A DNA stretch of 64,000 bases, taken from NCBI GenBank assembly GCA_023853785.1, contig JAJIRX010000218.1, positions 62,001-126,000 of the forward strand, given 5' to 3'. Positions 50,858 to 62,711 of this stretch are shown piece by piece. Origin of the DNA: Psilocybe azurescens. Taxonomy: Eukaryota > Basidiomycota > Agaricomycetes > Agaricales > Agrocybaceae. Every line of letters starts with the position of its first letter. Position 1 is the first letter of the stretch. Position numbers and translations under genes: made by a program. A model generated the notes under the pieces. That model was given only the letters and a program-made list of their open reading frames with translations. It was not told where the DNA came from and did not search any database.

Positions 50858-53800
50858 TTAGGCAAAGTCGGTTTTCGTTGATGATGACTGGCCATCATCG
50901 GTTGTATAATCTTCAAGGATATGTCGTTCGTTAATACCCTCAATTATTTCCCTGGACTCGCAAGTCATGAGCCCCAATAACCAGTCTTTTAATGAATGGA
51001 GCTCTAGGGATGAGAGGGAAGAACGGTCGTACTTCTGCATGATAAGATGAGCACAATTAAAACTGTAGAGCTACCCTTTAAACATACCTTCAAGAAATCT
51101 ATAGCTAGAGAGCAGAAACCAAACGGTGGTTTCCATTGATGCAGAGGATGTATCTTGGGACACAGGAAATGCAGTGCACGTAGCGCATTCAAGTTCTGCA
51201 CTGACGGAATCGCATAAGGCAGACACCTGATAAACGGTTGAAAAAATTCCTTTGTGATTGTTTTCCAGCGCGAGTATTCTTTGAAATTGGTGTTCAGCGC
51301 AGCATATTGATTTTTACGAGCATGGTGAGAAGGAATGAAGCTAGATGAGGATACCAGTCGGACGGGCGGATGATTGAGCTTCCATCCCTAGCAAACACTT
51401 GCGCGTGGAACTCGGTTATCCATAAGTCAAAGTCATAACCAACGAAACGATCAATGGGAAGGTCCAATCGATCCAGAGGCTTCTCCTCGACGGAGGAGTA
51501 CGTTCCGTCATGGGATGGAGGGATAATATGTATAGATACAGACGGAATAGAGTCGTTATCGCTGTACATCCAAAGATTAGAGCAATAAGCGTCTGTGAAA
51601 CGTGGCAAGTAGGCGATTTCGAATATTCTTTTGCAGCGCATAGCATTGTTTGAGGAAGGTTACTATCGTGATCTTTGATAACGTCTATGCTGGGTCCTGT
51701 CTAGTATTATGAATGGCAGCGGTAAATTAGTGACCGGAATATGATTATATTGGCACTCACCATCTGCCTGTTAAACCAGCCCAACGCTCCCAATACCAAA
51801 CTAATCGAGGGTTTATCACGTAAACCATCCCAGAAAGATGTGTCCATTATAATGTTCAATATTTCCATTTTCTTCGGATCTTCAAAGTATTCTCTGGAGT
51901 GTATGTCGGAAATCCGACTGTATCGTAAGAAGTGGTCGGCAGTACGCACAAGCCACCATCGGTTTTGAACCAACGATTGGTCATCATTGCTTTGAAATAT
52001 CCTGTTAAAGTACTGCGCACTGAGACTTACTATCTGATAGTCCCATGCAGCGACATGTTGATTTTCCTGACAATGGCCTTGGACCTTATGATGCACGGCT
52101 GCAAAGACTGGACCCACAGTGTATATATGGAGATAGCCTCTGTCACGGGTGTAGAAATCAACGTATATCAAGTTAGGGAGGTGTTGGAGATCAGATATAA
52201 TGGTATCCAGACCGATATTCATTGACTGCGAAATATCCTCGATGTTATGCTGTATGAGGAAAGAAGATTCAGGACTGTATAACGCAATGTATGCGAAGAT
52301 GGCTGAATTTTTGGGTGATTGGTCCATGATCTGCTTCGCCGAAATTTTTTGAGCAATGTTGAGAGCGTCTGTCAGAGACTGAAGTAGACGTCGGTGCATT
52401 TTACGCCAATTTGGATCGTCTTCGGGTCGCACGGATTGCAGCGTGGAAAGAAAAGACAAAACAGCGCTCGTAAACCAGTACACATGATTTGCTTGGGCAA
52501 CATGGGAAGGATTGCGAGCGAGGACCGTGTGAAGGCTATCGCAAAGTTCCTTCAATGAATCGACAATAAGTCTGGCGTTTCGTCTGATCCACGACGACAC
52601 ATCCTTAATTCTAAAGAGCATCTTACGATACGTTGATAGTCCGATACTATCAGAAAATGTGTATATCAGTACCCTTGTATATTTTGTATACACAAAAGTG
52701 CCAAGGAACTTACCGTGCTATAGTCCGCTCGGCCCGTGGATTATCCTGAAGAATATCGACCCCAAGCTTGAGCATGGCGCACACAAACTCCTGGCGAACG
52801 GCGCTCTTATTAACTGCATACTGTCCTGACCTTGACTCGTCCAAGAGAAATTCCTCGAACGATAGGTGACAGAACTCAATCGATGCCTCTACCAATGGAG
52901 ATCCAAAGATCGGCTCTAGCACACGGACCTCCTCGGGGTATTCAGCCTTGGATATTCTGATCAAAGAGCTTAAGGCCCTCAACACGAGTTGAATTTCCCG
53001 GAATCGACTCCCAGGATTGCCTGAATGATTTTTTCGCTGAATTTGAGCAAGAGACCACCAAGGACACGTTTCATCGTGTGTGGTCGAGGATATGACGACA
53101 GGATGGTGGCGTAGAGTTTATCAAGATCCGAAAATGCTGATGCTCGATGTGGTCCAGGCGTCGTCAATATCTGGAGTTGTTCTCGGGGTCACAGAAATTG
53201 GAGGAGTCACCAACGAACTGTAGCACAGTAGATGCGTACACGTACTGGCCCGTAGCTTCATCAACGAATCGCCCAATGACATGATCCGGAGGCCATGGAC
53301 GCGGGGTAGAAGACATTATTCGAATATTCTCCTCGTAAATATTGTTGAATCCCTCTCGAAGATACATCTCAATATCCTCACGCGTGTCCACATCATCTCG
53401 TAGGGAGAGCGATTTTGTAACGTGTACCAGAGGTCCAACTTCGAATGAATCGGAAATCCAGTACTCCGGGCGACTAACAATGAGAAATCGGAGAGGGATG
53501 TTGTGCTCAATGATTGCCTTTGATAAGAGTGAGAGGATTTCGGACTGCATTCGTTTCGACCCAGCGCATTCATCCAAACCGTCAATAATAACTGTGGGGT
53601 TGTGCTCAGGCCAGTTATTGACACGTAGTAATGGCTCTGTGATAAGATGTCGGAGTTGGACGTCGACGGATTTTGTCGGAAGAGTGGGATTATCAAGCAT
53701 AGCAGCGTCAATTAGGGCACGACAGGATGGGAAATTGAGGGCGAGCTGGTATGAAATTGTTGAGAATAACTTGGTCCCATCCCCACGTCCAACGGCATCT

Positions 53801-54273
53801 TTGGAGAAGAAAAAGCTCCCAGCATACTTACTGTCCTCTGGGATCTCCTGCAAAAGCACGGCAATTGAGTGGGCAATGGCAGATTTGCCGGCTCCTGCTG
53901 GTCCATTGAGCCAAAGCGCCCGTTCCTTGGGAGTAGGGTCGTTAATCCAGTTAAGTATTGTGCTGATTATCTTCTCGCGAGTGCCGGGGTGGCATTTTGG
54001 GGAGGGAATCGCTCGGCAGAGTTATACATCGCATCAGGTGCGATATGCTGCCCTAGAATATGCAGTCCTGTTGCTTCAAAATCAGTGTAAATGCTTAGTG
54101 CATGATGTTTACTGCTGCTCACCTACGTCCTTTCCTCCATCGTAGTAGTTCTCTTCTGTTTGTCGAAAGCTGCCGCCATTAATCGTGACATTTCTGGCGC
54201 CTTGGAATTGCTGCATACCCGAGATATGAGACTGATGAGAGCGGATTGTGGAATGCTTGTCATTTTTAGGCAT
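50858..54273 (-). CDS. NACHT-domain STAND (NLR-like) protein
   Basis: Predicted nucleotide-dependent signalling switch of the kind linked to nonself recognition in fungi. It starts at ATG 54273 (MPKNDKHSTIRSHQSH). The N-terminal exon carries NVTINGGSF, common ahead of NACHT in mushroom NLRs. After an intron (54068-54122) come APDAMYNSAERF and Walker A LNGPAGAGKSAIAHS (about 53870-53910). FFFSKDAVGRGDGTKLFSTI, Walker B VIIDGLDEC (about 53580) and FLIVSRPEYWI (about 53470) follow. After about residue 480 there are no ANK, TPR or WD40 repeats, but a long helical region (LRALSSLIRISKAEYPEE, FCHLSFEEFLLD and onward). Further introns lie at 52647-52713 and 51035-51087, and it stops at 50858. Frame slips occur near 54010 (a C4 run), 53180 and 52990. 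Whether the part below 51707 belongs to this gene or a second one is not certain. Confidence 0.85.
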
Positions 54274-54489
54274 ATTTAGGAGGATTCGAAAGGATGTGTT
54301 ATCGATGGCGTACACTGTAGTAGGAGGGAACAGAAGTCGTGTCGACCGATCACGGACACAGGTTCTTATGCGGGTTGAAATAAGGCATCGACCGTAGCAT
54401 CGGTTGTGGAATTTGATGTGTACAGAATAGTGTTGATCACGATTCAAAGCCTGTGCGTGTAAGCATTGTTATAAATACCAGTTAATTGT

Positions 54490-54860
54490 ATCAGTGACAA
54501 AACAGAGGTGTGGGTCGTCGGCAGTTGAATTCGAACCCTAAACCCATCCCCAAAATATACACACTGGCCCATATTAATAGCTGTGTCAACAAACAATCTT
54601 TCGTGGCTTGTGAACGGTCACGAGCTATGTTTGGAATAAAATTGGTCTGACAGTGTTGCCGCGGGGTACAGGATGTAACTATTTCTGTTTTCTTGGGATC
54701 TTCGAAGTATTCTTTGGAATGTATGTCTGAAATTTGACTGTATCGTAAGAAGCGGTTGGCAGCATGTACGAGCCACCATTGGTTTTGAACCAAAAATTGC
54801 TGTTCCAATCCACCAATCCTCCGACCTGCACTCGGACGCAACAGGAAACAATCACATTGA
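54490..54860 (-). pseudogene. Remnant of a second NACHT/STAND gene (C-terminal fragment)
   Basis: The segment at about 54665-54815 encodes FLVQNQWWLVHAANRFLRYS and SDIHSKEYFEDPKK on the minus strand. This is clearly homologous to QSLVQNRWWLVRTADHFLRY and SDIHSREYFEDPKK at 51865-51990 in the intact gene, with roughly three quarters of residues identical. Nothing upstream of the fragment resembles NACHT. Just beyond 54860 the sequence turns AT-rich, so the copy seems to have been cut by transposon DNA. Confidence 0.8.
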
Positions 54861-57800
54861 GAGTTTCAATATTTGGGTGATCTTTGAAGCAGTAAAATTA
54901 GGGTTATAAAATATATCAAATACATATTTATTTCAAAGATTGTAAAACATATCTTATATGAGGGAAACTTGAATTTAGCATAATATTCTACATAGTTGTC
55001 AATCTTATGGCAGTCCAGGTGGGTAAATATTCCCTGTAAACATTTCATTGTGCAGAAATATATTTTGATCTTATGCAGTTATTTTTGATGTTCCTGCAAA
55101 TATCTTAAACAATTTTTTAGCTGCCTGGAAATATGTTTGAGTGCATGGTGAGATGCTTGCTGCAGAGTGTGCTCACAGCTTAACACTTCAATCAAATTTT
55201 ACAATAACTAGTTCATCACTGGGAAGCGAAGCTTGCACTTTTAATAATTGTACTACACAAATCCTTCGAAAAGGGGTAAATACAAATGTTAGCTTGCAAG
55301 GGTTTCAGAATAATATATGTGTTTTTATGATTTCTCGATGGGTGCTGAGATTATTGCAAATCTCTTACTCTAGCACAATACTGTTTCCAGACCTTTTAGA
55401 GTCACCATCAGCAGGAACATGCTTCGAGCTGAAGTGTAGGGTTCAAAATTCTGCAGAATCTCTTCTCTAACACAGTACCATTTCCAGACCTTCTTAGGGC
55501 CACTATTAGTGGGTATGTGCTTTGAGCTAAATAATTTGGTGGTCCTCTTGACCTAATAAAACATGATTTGACCTTCTTGGTCTACCAGCTGAAGACCTTT
55601 TTGTCTTGGAAATATGAAACAAGAGGAAGCTAGGTTGTGAATCTAGCTTGCATGCCCTATATCTCAGTTGGCCTCTTGTGGAGTATAGAGTCAATGTTTA
55701 GACTTAAGATTTGTGAGATGAACTCTTCAAGTATCTCTAGCTTTTAAATGTACAAAGTACTACTTTCAAATTCAAAGGTGAACAATAAATTGCTATTGCT
55801 TGACAAGTAAACAATGTCCTTGAAGCTCTTAATACTTTTCAGAAAATGCAGACACAGAATAAAATCTGAACTGTATGTTCTTGGGGTAAGAATTGCTTGT
55901 TCAATATCTATGTAGATATGTTTAATTTATAGCTACAGGTACATACAATGTCAGAGAATAATTTAACAAGTTGAATCACTGTTACAAACCCCTGAGCTAC
56001 ATGTTTTGCAAGCCATAAGCCTTTCTACAACCAATCAGATCTTTAATAAATAATCTATACAGTCATTGCATACTCAGCTAGTATTTCATGTGCTTATTTA
56101 GCACTTGTAAAACTTCAGCTGTCATTCTCTCAGGTATACAGACCATGATTTTAAATTTGTTCATCAGCTCAGCGCATGTCAAACTCATATTATGGGTCAA
56201 CCCCATGTTGAACCATGTATTATTCCATTTATTCTATTGGCTGAGAATACTCTTCATATTTGTATACTCTGATCTGATCAGCCAGATATGCATGCTTCAT
56301 GGAATTACACTCATTATTGCCTCCAGAATATGAAGACTTGCTTGACAGTCCTCATTTTTTGTCATGTTTTGGGACTGCTATAATCAGACTCATTCAATGA
56401 GGGCTGAGGTGGTTCATTCTGACAATCTGTGGTGTATGAGGACCTGTATCATACTCCATAAGACCTCTAGAGTACTTTGGCTTTAAGTCTTTAATTGTAT
56501 TATATGTAGTTAGTGCATACTAATTTTAGAACATGCAACTGACTGCACTATGTTTTGACTTCAGCTAATGCCTCTCACTTTCTCTAATGTTCTTTGGTCA
56601 ATGTGTAGTTACATCTTTTACAGATAGTATTTTGTTGTTTGTAATAGCTAGCCCAATTGCCCAGTATTTAGATATTAATAAATATGCTATTCATACTGTT
56701 TAGCTGTGAGCCAATATTGTGTACTTTATAGTTTCCCCATCCTTTGTAAAAATATCACAGCTCACTTATATACATCTGGACGCCAAAATTTTCAGCTACT
56801 CTCTGTTATTTATCTTTTGTAATTACACTGCCAGCTATACAACAGGCTCTTCAATGTGTGACTCTAAAAGTGTGAGACAGTGGGAGAGCCAAGACAGTTT
56901 CTGCAAACTGTGTACACCTTGAATGTGCTCTATATCAAGTTAGTATGTGTTCTATTTTATTCCCTCTGCTCAGCACTGACTTCACTTCACTCTATCTGTC
57001 TTCTTTCTCATACAAATGAAGACATTACAGGGCTTTACTGTGGTCTGTAGCCAAATTTATGTGAGTTACTGTTATTATTCTGTATAATGTAGTAGTAGAC
57101 TATCATCACACTCTATTATATTAAATACACTTTTTTTGCTTGGCTATTTCATTTCATATATAAGTGGCAATTAAGCCAATTTTCTATTCATTCTATTGGC
57201 TGCTAAGATATGCTATTCATCTTATAAATTGACAAGAAAAAGAAAAAAATGCTATCCATCTGTGCATAGCTGTCAGAGAATGCTATAGAGTGCTATGGGC
57301 CCTGATGAAAATGCTATAGAGTGCTATAGAGCATTCTATAGCAATCAGACATAATTAAATAAATGTGGCACAATGCTATATAAATAAGGACCTTTGCTAT
57401 GACACTATGATGCTAGCAAGTGCTTGGTAGTGCTTGGTAGTGTACACTGACTTTGTTGATGATGTTTTCATTCTCCTTTCTGAAGCACATCAGACAAGAA
57501 TAGGTGTAGGTTTTGCTTTGATCCAGATGTATAACCTCTTTTATTGGACTTGCAGGTTAAATTTTCAATGGAAATTGAAAATAGAATAGTAAGCTTGTCA
57601 TATGCATTTCAATAATAACTAAAAGCTCAAGAACTATCAGTGCCTGTGATAGCAATTTTCATGAAATTTGATGATCTTCTCAGCCAGGTTTGGGACAGAA
57701 ATAAAACCTCAGAGCAGAATACCATGCATGCTTTGGACATTTTGCAGCAGAAGTTTGAGCAACCACTTTTGAGTTATAAATATCCTTCACAGGCTCATGT

Positions 57801-59216
57801 TAGGCTTGAGGTTAATTTATTTATAATCCACCAAATCAATTTAGAGACTTAATGTCATGAATAGCATTTGATAAAAATGAAAGTGATCACCAAAAGCAAA
57901 TTGAAGAGCTAATAAAACAAAACAGCAGCATCAGTTGATGATCTTGCTCTCAAAATGCTGTTTGTTACTGTCCAAAAAATAATTTAAAAATATGTATTGA
58001 ACATGTAATAAGAAAGTATGTTATTAGCTTATTCTATTTTTATTTTGCTTATTTTGTGCTTTAGCATTGTGAATGAAAATATAACAAAAATAGTATATTA
58101 GTTAAGATGTGCCAAATCATTTATATAGTTAATTCATATAAACGACAATTTGATATTTTCTGCTGTGATTTGGTTTCCACATTGTTATGTATGTGATTAT
58201 ACTGCTGCACTATAAAAACAGTAACTCACATCAAATTAGTATATGAGTACCGACTATTTATGTGTTTTCAATAGTTGCACTAATAAATAGATAGCATATG
58301 AGTATAAAATTTAGAACTTAAAATAATGTGCTAAAAGCATTTATAAGACCTATGGAGTAAGAATCCATCTAAGATAGCCGTCACTACTATCCAGCACCTT
58401 ATGTAATTGTATTACTAAGCATCAAGAGCGGCCAAATCTGAGAGTCAGAATCTTGAAAAAGTTATAAGGTCAGAATTTCATGCGGGAGATTACTACAAAG
58501 GGGCTGGCATATCAATTTGAGCCTGTTGTATGTGTGTGAGTATGATGGAAGGTAATATGCGATGTCTGTGGTATCTTTGTTGACCCTGCAGCAGATTGAA
58601 TCCTTACATCAAGGCAAAGCCACACTCCTCTGCATTGTGCTACCCCACCTGGAGCATCACGTGATGCTTATATAAGTGGCCAATATTTCAGTGGTTGGAA
58701 ATCTGAAAACCTCACAATTGAGTGGAAATGTGTTTGGAAGACATTGGGGACTTCAAGAAAATTCAAAATTTGTAAGCCCTACTATTTGACAAGGGGAAAG
58801 TATTTTATAGATATGAAACCTGAGAGTGATACCAATGCATCCTAACTACACTTCCCTGGTCTCTGAATGCAGAATATATGTGTTGTGGAAACAAAGAAGG
58901 AAAGCGAAATGGTCAGTTTTTTGCTTACATAAACAGGTGTTGAATAGTAGTGACACCTATCTTAGTAGAAATATGGTTTTATGCTTAGTTTCAATTGCTA
59001 ATATTTTCTACATCAATTTTATTCAGTATATAAGTAGCATGCACTGTTTGAGATTAATTGTAATTGCTAATATTTCTGCATCAATTTTCATTCTGTATAT
59101 ATTGTTTGTAATTAATTGCAATTGATAATATTTTCTACATTAATTTCCATTTAGGCTGTAAGTAGTTGTATGCACTGTTTGTGATTGATTGTAGTTGCTA
59201 ATTGTCTGTATCAATG
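54861..59216. other. AT-rich transposon-derived block, no gene
   Basis: Long AT-rich stretch with only short, unmatched ORFs; the longest is 109 codons at 55141-55470. Local repeats include GCTATAGAGTGCTAT at 57285-57345 and TGCTTGGTAGTG twice near 57421. The ORF at 57640-57852 (KFDDLLSQVWDRN..) could be a scrap of a retrotransposon gag, but the match is too weak to call. Confidence 0.45.
58993..59216. repeat. Degenerate tandem repeat next to the palindrome
   Basis: Units starting AATTGCTAATATTTTCTACATC recur near 58993, 59062, 59120 and 59190 with lengths of about 58-72 bp. Each carries variants of CATCAATTTTCATT, TGTATATAAGTAG and CACTGTTTG. They run directly into the left arm of the large palindrome. 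Confidence 0.65.
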
Positions 59217-60402
59217 AGGTCTTTTCTTTTCCCATGTAATCCATATAGACTCTTTGCCCAGCCAACCTGGCTAACAGATTGTCTAGTCCACTGGACTGGA
59301 CTGGACTGCAGTCCACTGGAGTCCACTGGACTGGACTGGACTGCAGTCCACTGGAGTCCACTGGACTCACTGGACTCTGCCAAATTTTGTCAGCCCTCAG
59401 TCCAGTGGATTATGAGTCCAGTCAAGTCTCTGGAGTCTACTAGAGTCCACTGGACTTGGGCTTAAATATTCACTGAACAACAAATAATATGTTTATTAGC
59501 ACAGTCTAGTGGATGCAACACAGTATCCAAGTATGATCATTAGTTATTAATATTAATATCAATTATAAAAAGACAAGACTACATTCAATGGAAATTAACT
59601 CTATGAAATAACAACAAAACAAAACAATAGTTAAATGTGTATGAGAGCAAGACCTCTCTATGAATAAATTTTTCATTTTGTTCAGTCCACAGGGTCAAAT
59701 TTTCACAGGTGCATGTGACATGTGCATTGGCTGATCAGCACAACAACAATCAAATGTACATGTCACCTCTTTTTTCCAACCACCACCATCCTGGACAGTG
59801 GAGAGGGTGAGGACGGCAATGGCTAGGGGAGAGGAAGGGGGTGGAGAGGGGGTGGTGGTGGTTGGAAAAAAGAGGTGACATGTACATTTGATTGTTGTTG
59901 TGCTGATCAGCTAATGCTGTGCACATGTGCATGTCACATGCACCTGTGAAAATTTGACCCTGTGGACTGAACAAAATGAAAAATTTATTCATAGAGAGGT
60001 CTTGCTCTCATACACATTTAACTATTGTTTTGTTTTGTTGTTATTTCATAGAGTTAATTTCCATTGAATGTAGTCTTGTCTTTTTATAATTGATATTAAT
60101 ATTAATAACTAATGATCATACCTTGGATACTGTGTTAATTATTGCATCCACTAGACTGTGCTAATAAACATATTATTTGTTGTTGTTCAGTGAATATTTA
60201 AGCCCAAGTCCAGTGGACTCTAGTAGACTCCAGAGGACTTGACTGGACTCATAATCCACTGGACTGAGGCTGGAATGAAAATTTGGCAGAAGTCCAGTGT
60301 GAGTCCAGTGGACTCCAGTGGACTAGACAATCTGTCAGCCAGGTTGGCTGGGCAAAGAGTCCAGTGGAGTCCATATGGATTACATGGGGAAAAGAAAGAC
60401 CT
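59217..60402. mobile_element. 1.19-kb palindromic foldback element
   Basis: Left arm 59217-59788 and right arm 59853-60402 are near-perfect reverse complements (about 550-570 bp each), with a G-rich loop of about 64 bp. Both arms open with AGGTCTTTCTTTTCCC-like sequence, then a cluster of GTCCACTGGA/TCCAGTGGAC repeats (more copies on the left). A stretch follows (TGTTGTTCAGTGAATATTTAAG) that is shared almost without change. Some ORFs inside, such as 59140-59370, are made only of the Ser-Ser-Pro-Val-Gln-Trp repeat and are not genes. I could not find a target duplication. Confidence 0.88.
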
Positions 60403-61079
60403 CTTTTGGCGAGTGGTTATCATCCCCATCAGTAATGACCATCTGCATCATAAATGACCATCCTTGTCAATGGTGAGAATTATTGCCATTCAGGTAATAT
60501 AATATGGGGAGTTTTGAAACATTTATTCAGGCTGGAAAGCTGATTGATTAATATGTGCTGATGTGCACACATGAGCACATATCTGCCAATCTTGGTTTTT
60601 CTGATACTAAGGTAGGTCTGTATACTGTATCATCCTCAATGCTGAGGAATGAGTGCCTGCAGAAGGGCCAAGAAAATTTGTGACAATGAATATCTTCATT
60701 GTTAAATGCTGAACAAGATGAACTGTGCTTCTGTTCACCAGCTAAATAAAAGGATGGATCCCTTTGACTTCGGTATGTGTAAGAGTGTGGGGATAGCCAC
60801 TTATGCTGCCGCAATAGCAGCTGCGGACTGGTTTCAACAAGCATCAAAATAGCTGATAGATGTATTCAGGACAGAATTCAGGAGGAGCAAAGACAAGGTG
60901 TTCTATCAATTACAGAAGATGGTTTGCACATGAGGTTTTATTTAGATTTGCATAGTATATAGGACGAGTATGCTTTCAGTAGGATCAGGAACCAGCCTAG
61001 AGCCAGCTTGCGCATACATGCATTGTTGGACCATGTTGGAGCAGCTAATACATAGAGGCATATTTTCGGGAATATTGTG
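60403..61079. other. Region between palindrome and LTR; dispersed repeat copy B
   Basis: No supported gene. At 60950-61045 it carries copy B of the repeat also seen at 30860-30950 (AGAGCCAGCTTGCGCATACA). The five bases before the LTR, TTGTG (61075-61079), are the candidate half of the Ty3 target duplication. The partner lies outside the window. Confidence 0.5.
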
Positions 61080-61406
61080 TGTGACGAAAGGTAACTTATG
61101 TGACGAAAGGTAACTCCGAGTGACTATAAGTAACAAGGAGGTTGTTTCGGCACACGGTTTCTTAGAGGGAAGGAGAAAGACTGTTTTAACAACTGTATTC
61201 GCTGGGGTCTAAGCTAGTACAATAGGCCTCTTTATATACTCTATCTAATAGTCCATTGGATAGTAACAGATGCAAAGCCAAGAGTAGAATAGTAAGATAG
61301 GGAAGTGAATCAAATAAGGGCGTTGACGAAAGGGGTTGAAGTCGACGCGATAAGATAAGATAATAAGAGGTAACGTGATAAGTAGGATAAGTACCGATCT
61401 GTCACA
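61080..61406 (-). repeat. 3' LTR of Ty3/gypsy element
   Basis: Read on the minus strand the LTR starts TGTGACAGATCGG (61406) and ends TTTCGTCACA (61080), giving TG..CA-type ends with TGTGAC inverted termini. A TATA box (AGTATATAAAG, about 61229-61241) lies inside in the right direction. A purine-rich tract (CCCGGAGGGCG) sits just upstream, consistent with a polypurine tract. The last 18 bp (GTTACCTTTCGTCACA with TAA) are duplicated at the end. The 5' LTR is beyond the right edge. The shorter alternative boundary is 61099. Confidence 0.8.
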
Positions 61407-61512
61407 TACGCCCTCCGGGCTTTGTGGAGCAAAGGCCTAACAAAGTAAAGAAGAATAGTAAAATAGAAGTTGAAGAGGTCACAAACATAATAGAATAGAA
61501 GAATTAAAAGAT

Positions 61513-62604
61513 TCAAACGGAAGGTCCTGCCATAACGACATCCTGTGCTGCAGACGAGGGTCCAGCTGTTGCTTGATGGTCCTGAGCATTGTGGTGACGG
61601 GGTGTTGTCCGGCACCCGATCTGGATTTGGCGGCCGCGGGAACGCTTGGTGAAATATTGAGTCCCGTTCTTGCGGCGTTGCGTCTCGGCAGCGGCGGCAA
61701 CCAAAAGCATGTCAGCGGAAAAGTTTCGAGTTGGGTGCGTGATCGTCAAGCGGGTCGATGCCGAGTGCGTGGCTGTGATTGCCATGACCCTGATGACCGT
61801 GACCGTGATTGGCAGGAACGTGATGACCGTGACCGTGATGACCGTTGTGATCAGGGTTGACAGGGGTGGACCACGGAACATCTGTGGGGTGACCGTCGTG
61901 CCGTCCGTGATGTAACGCGACTGGGAGACGCTCCATCGGGCAAATCGGTGCGGGCCGGTCGCGAAAGTTGTTGAAAAGGTTGGCGATACGGCTGTACCCA
62001 TACGGCGGGTTCGGGATTTTGGCAGTGACATCAGAGAGAGCGCCGGATACGTCGGGTTGTGAGCGCAGAAGACTGCAACGTCACGTGTCGACAATGCCTC
62101 GTTGACATTGGCAGGGAAAATGCCGACCGTGGGGTTGAAGAAGACGTATCGATTGGTGGCGATGCGGGCGAACTCCGGGGTGATCGATTGATGGTAGTGA
62201 CGGAAGCGTGTCAGGGTTGATCGGAACAGGTGCAATGTTGGCAGGGGCGGCAATGACAGCAGGTGCAGCAGGCGCAGGGGACGAGACAGCAGAGGGAGTG
62301 TGGGTGAACGACAGAGTAGACAAGACCGTAGTGAGAGAGGGAACAGCAGCAGGAGTATCAGGAATGGATATGATAGAAACAGCAGGTGTAGCAGGTGCAG
62401 CAGAACTAAAAATAGAAAGAAGATTAATGGAAGAATGATTAGAAATAAAATGATCCGACTTGTTGTCCCCAAAAAGGAAGCCGACGTTCAGGTTAGTGTC
62501 GGCCTCGGTTGGGGCGCTCTAGGCCCGCTCCGGTTAGATCGAAATCTGTGGATTCGAAGTCCACGGCCCTCAAGGGGGGCGCCGAAATCGTTGGTAGTGT
62601 CCAT
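61513..62604 (-). CDS. Extra ORF of Ty3 element, downstream of integrase (His-rich)
   Basis: Function unknown. It begins MDTTNDFGAPLEGRGL at 62604 and ends ATAGPSSAAQDVVMAGPSV at 61513. The middle contains an Ala/Pro-rich segment, then FFNPTVGIFPANVNEALSTR, AHNPTYPALSDVTAKIPNPP, NLFNNFRDRP, a His/Gly/Asp-rich stretch (NGHHGHGHHVPANHGHGHQG), and a basic tail. At least three frame changes are needed to read it through. It lies exactly between the chromodomain stop (62712) and the polypurine tract/LTR, on the same strand. It has no transmembrane segment in the consistent reading, no CCHC knuckle and no protease motif. It may be an additional accessory ORF or a displaced gag-like protein. Confidence 0.5.
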
Positions 62605-62711
62605 AGGACTGAAAAGATAGAATGACAGACGGAAAATAAAAGCAGGAAAAGCGACGGAAAACTCTAGACAGTGATAAGTAGGGTATAAATATATTATTTG
62701 AACACAGGGGC

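Noticed and set aside
54525..54545. AATTCGAACCC as a minus-strand B box
   Set aside because: The loop closes with a T-G pair only, and no acceptor or D arm is found.
59140..59465. ORFs with repeated Ser-Ser-Pro-Val-Gln-Trp or Leu-Asp-Trp-Thr
   Set aside because: They are translations of the GTCCACTGGA array in the palindrome, on both strands.
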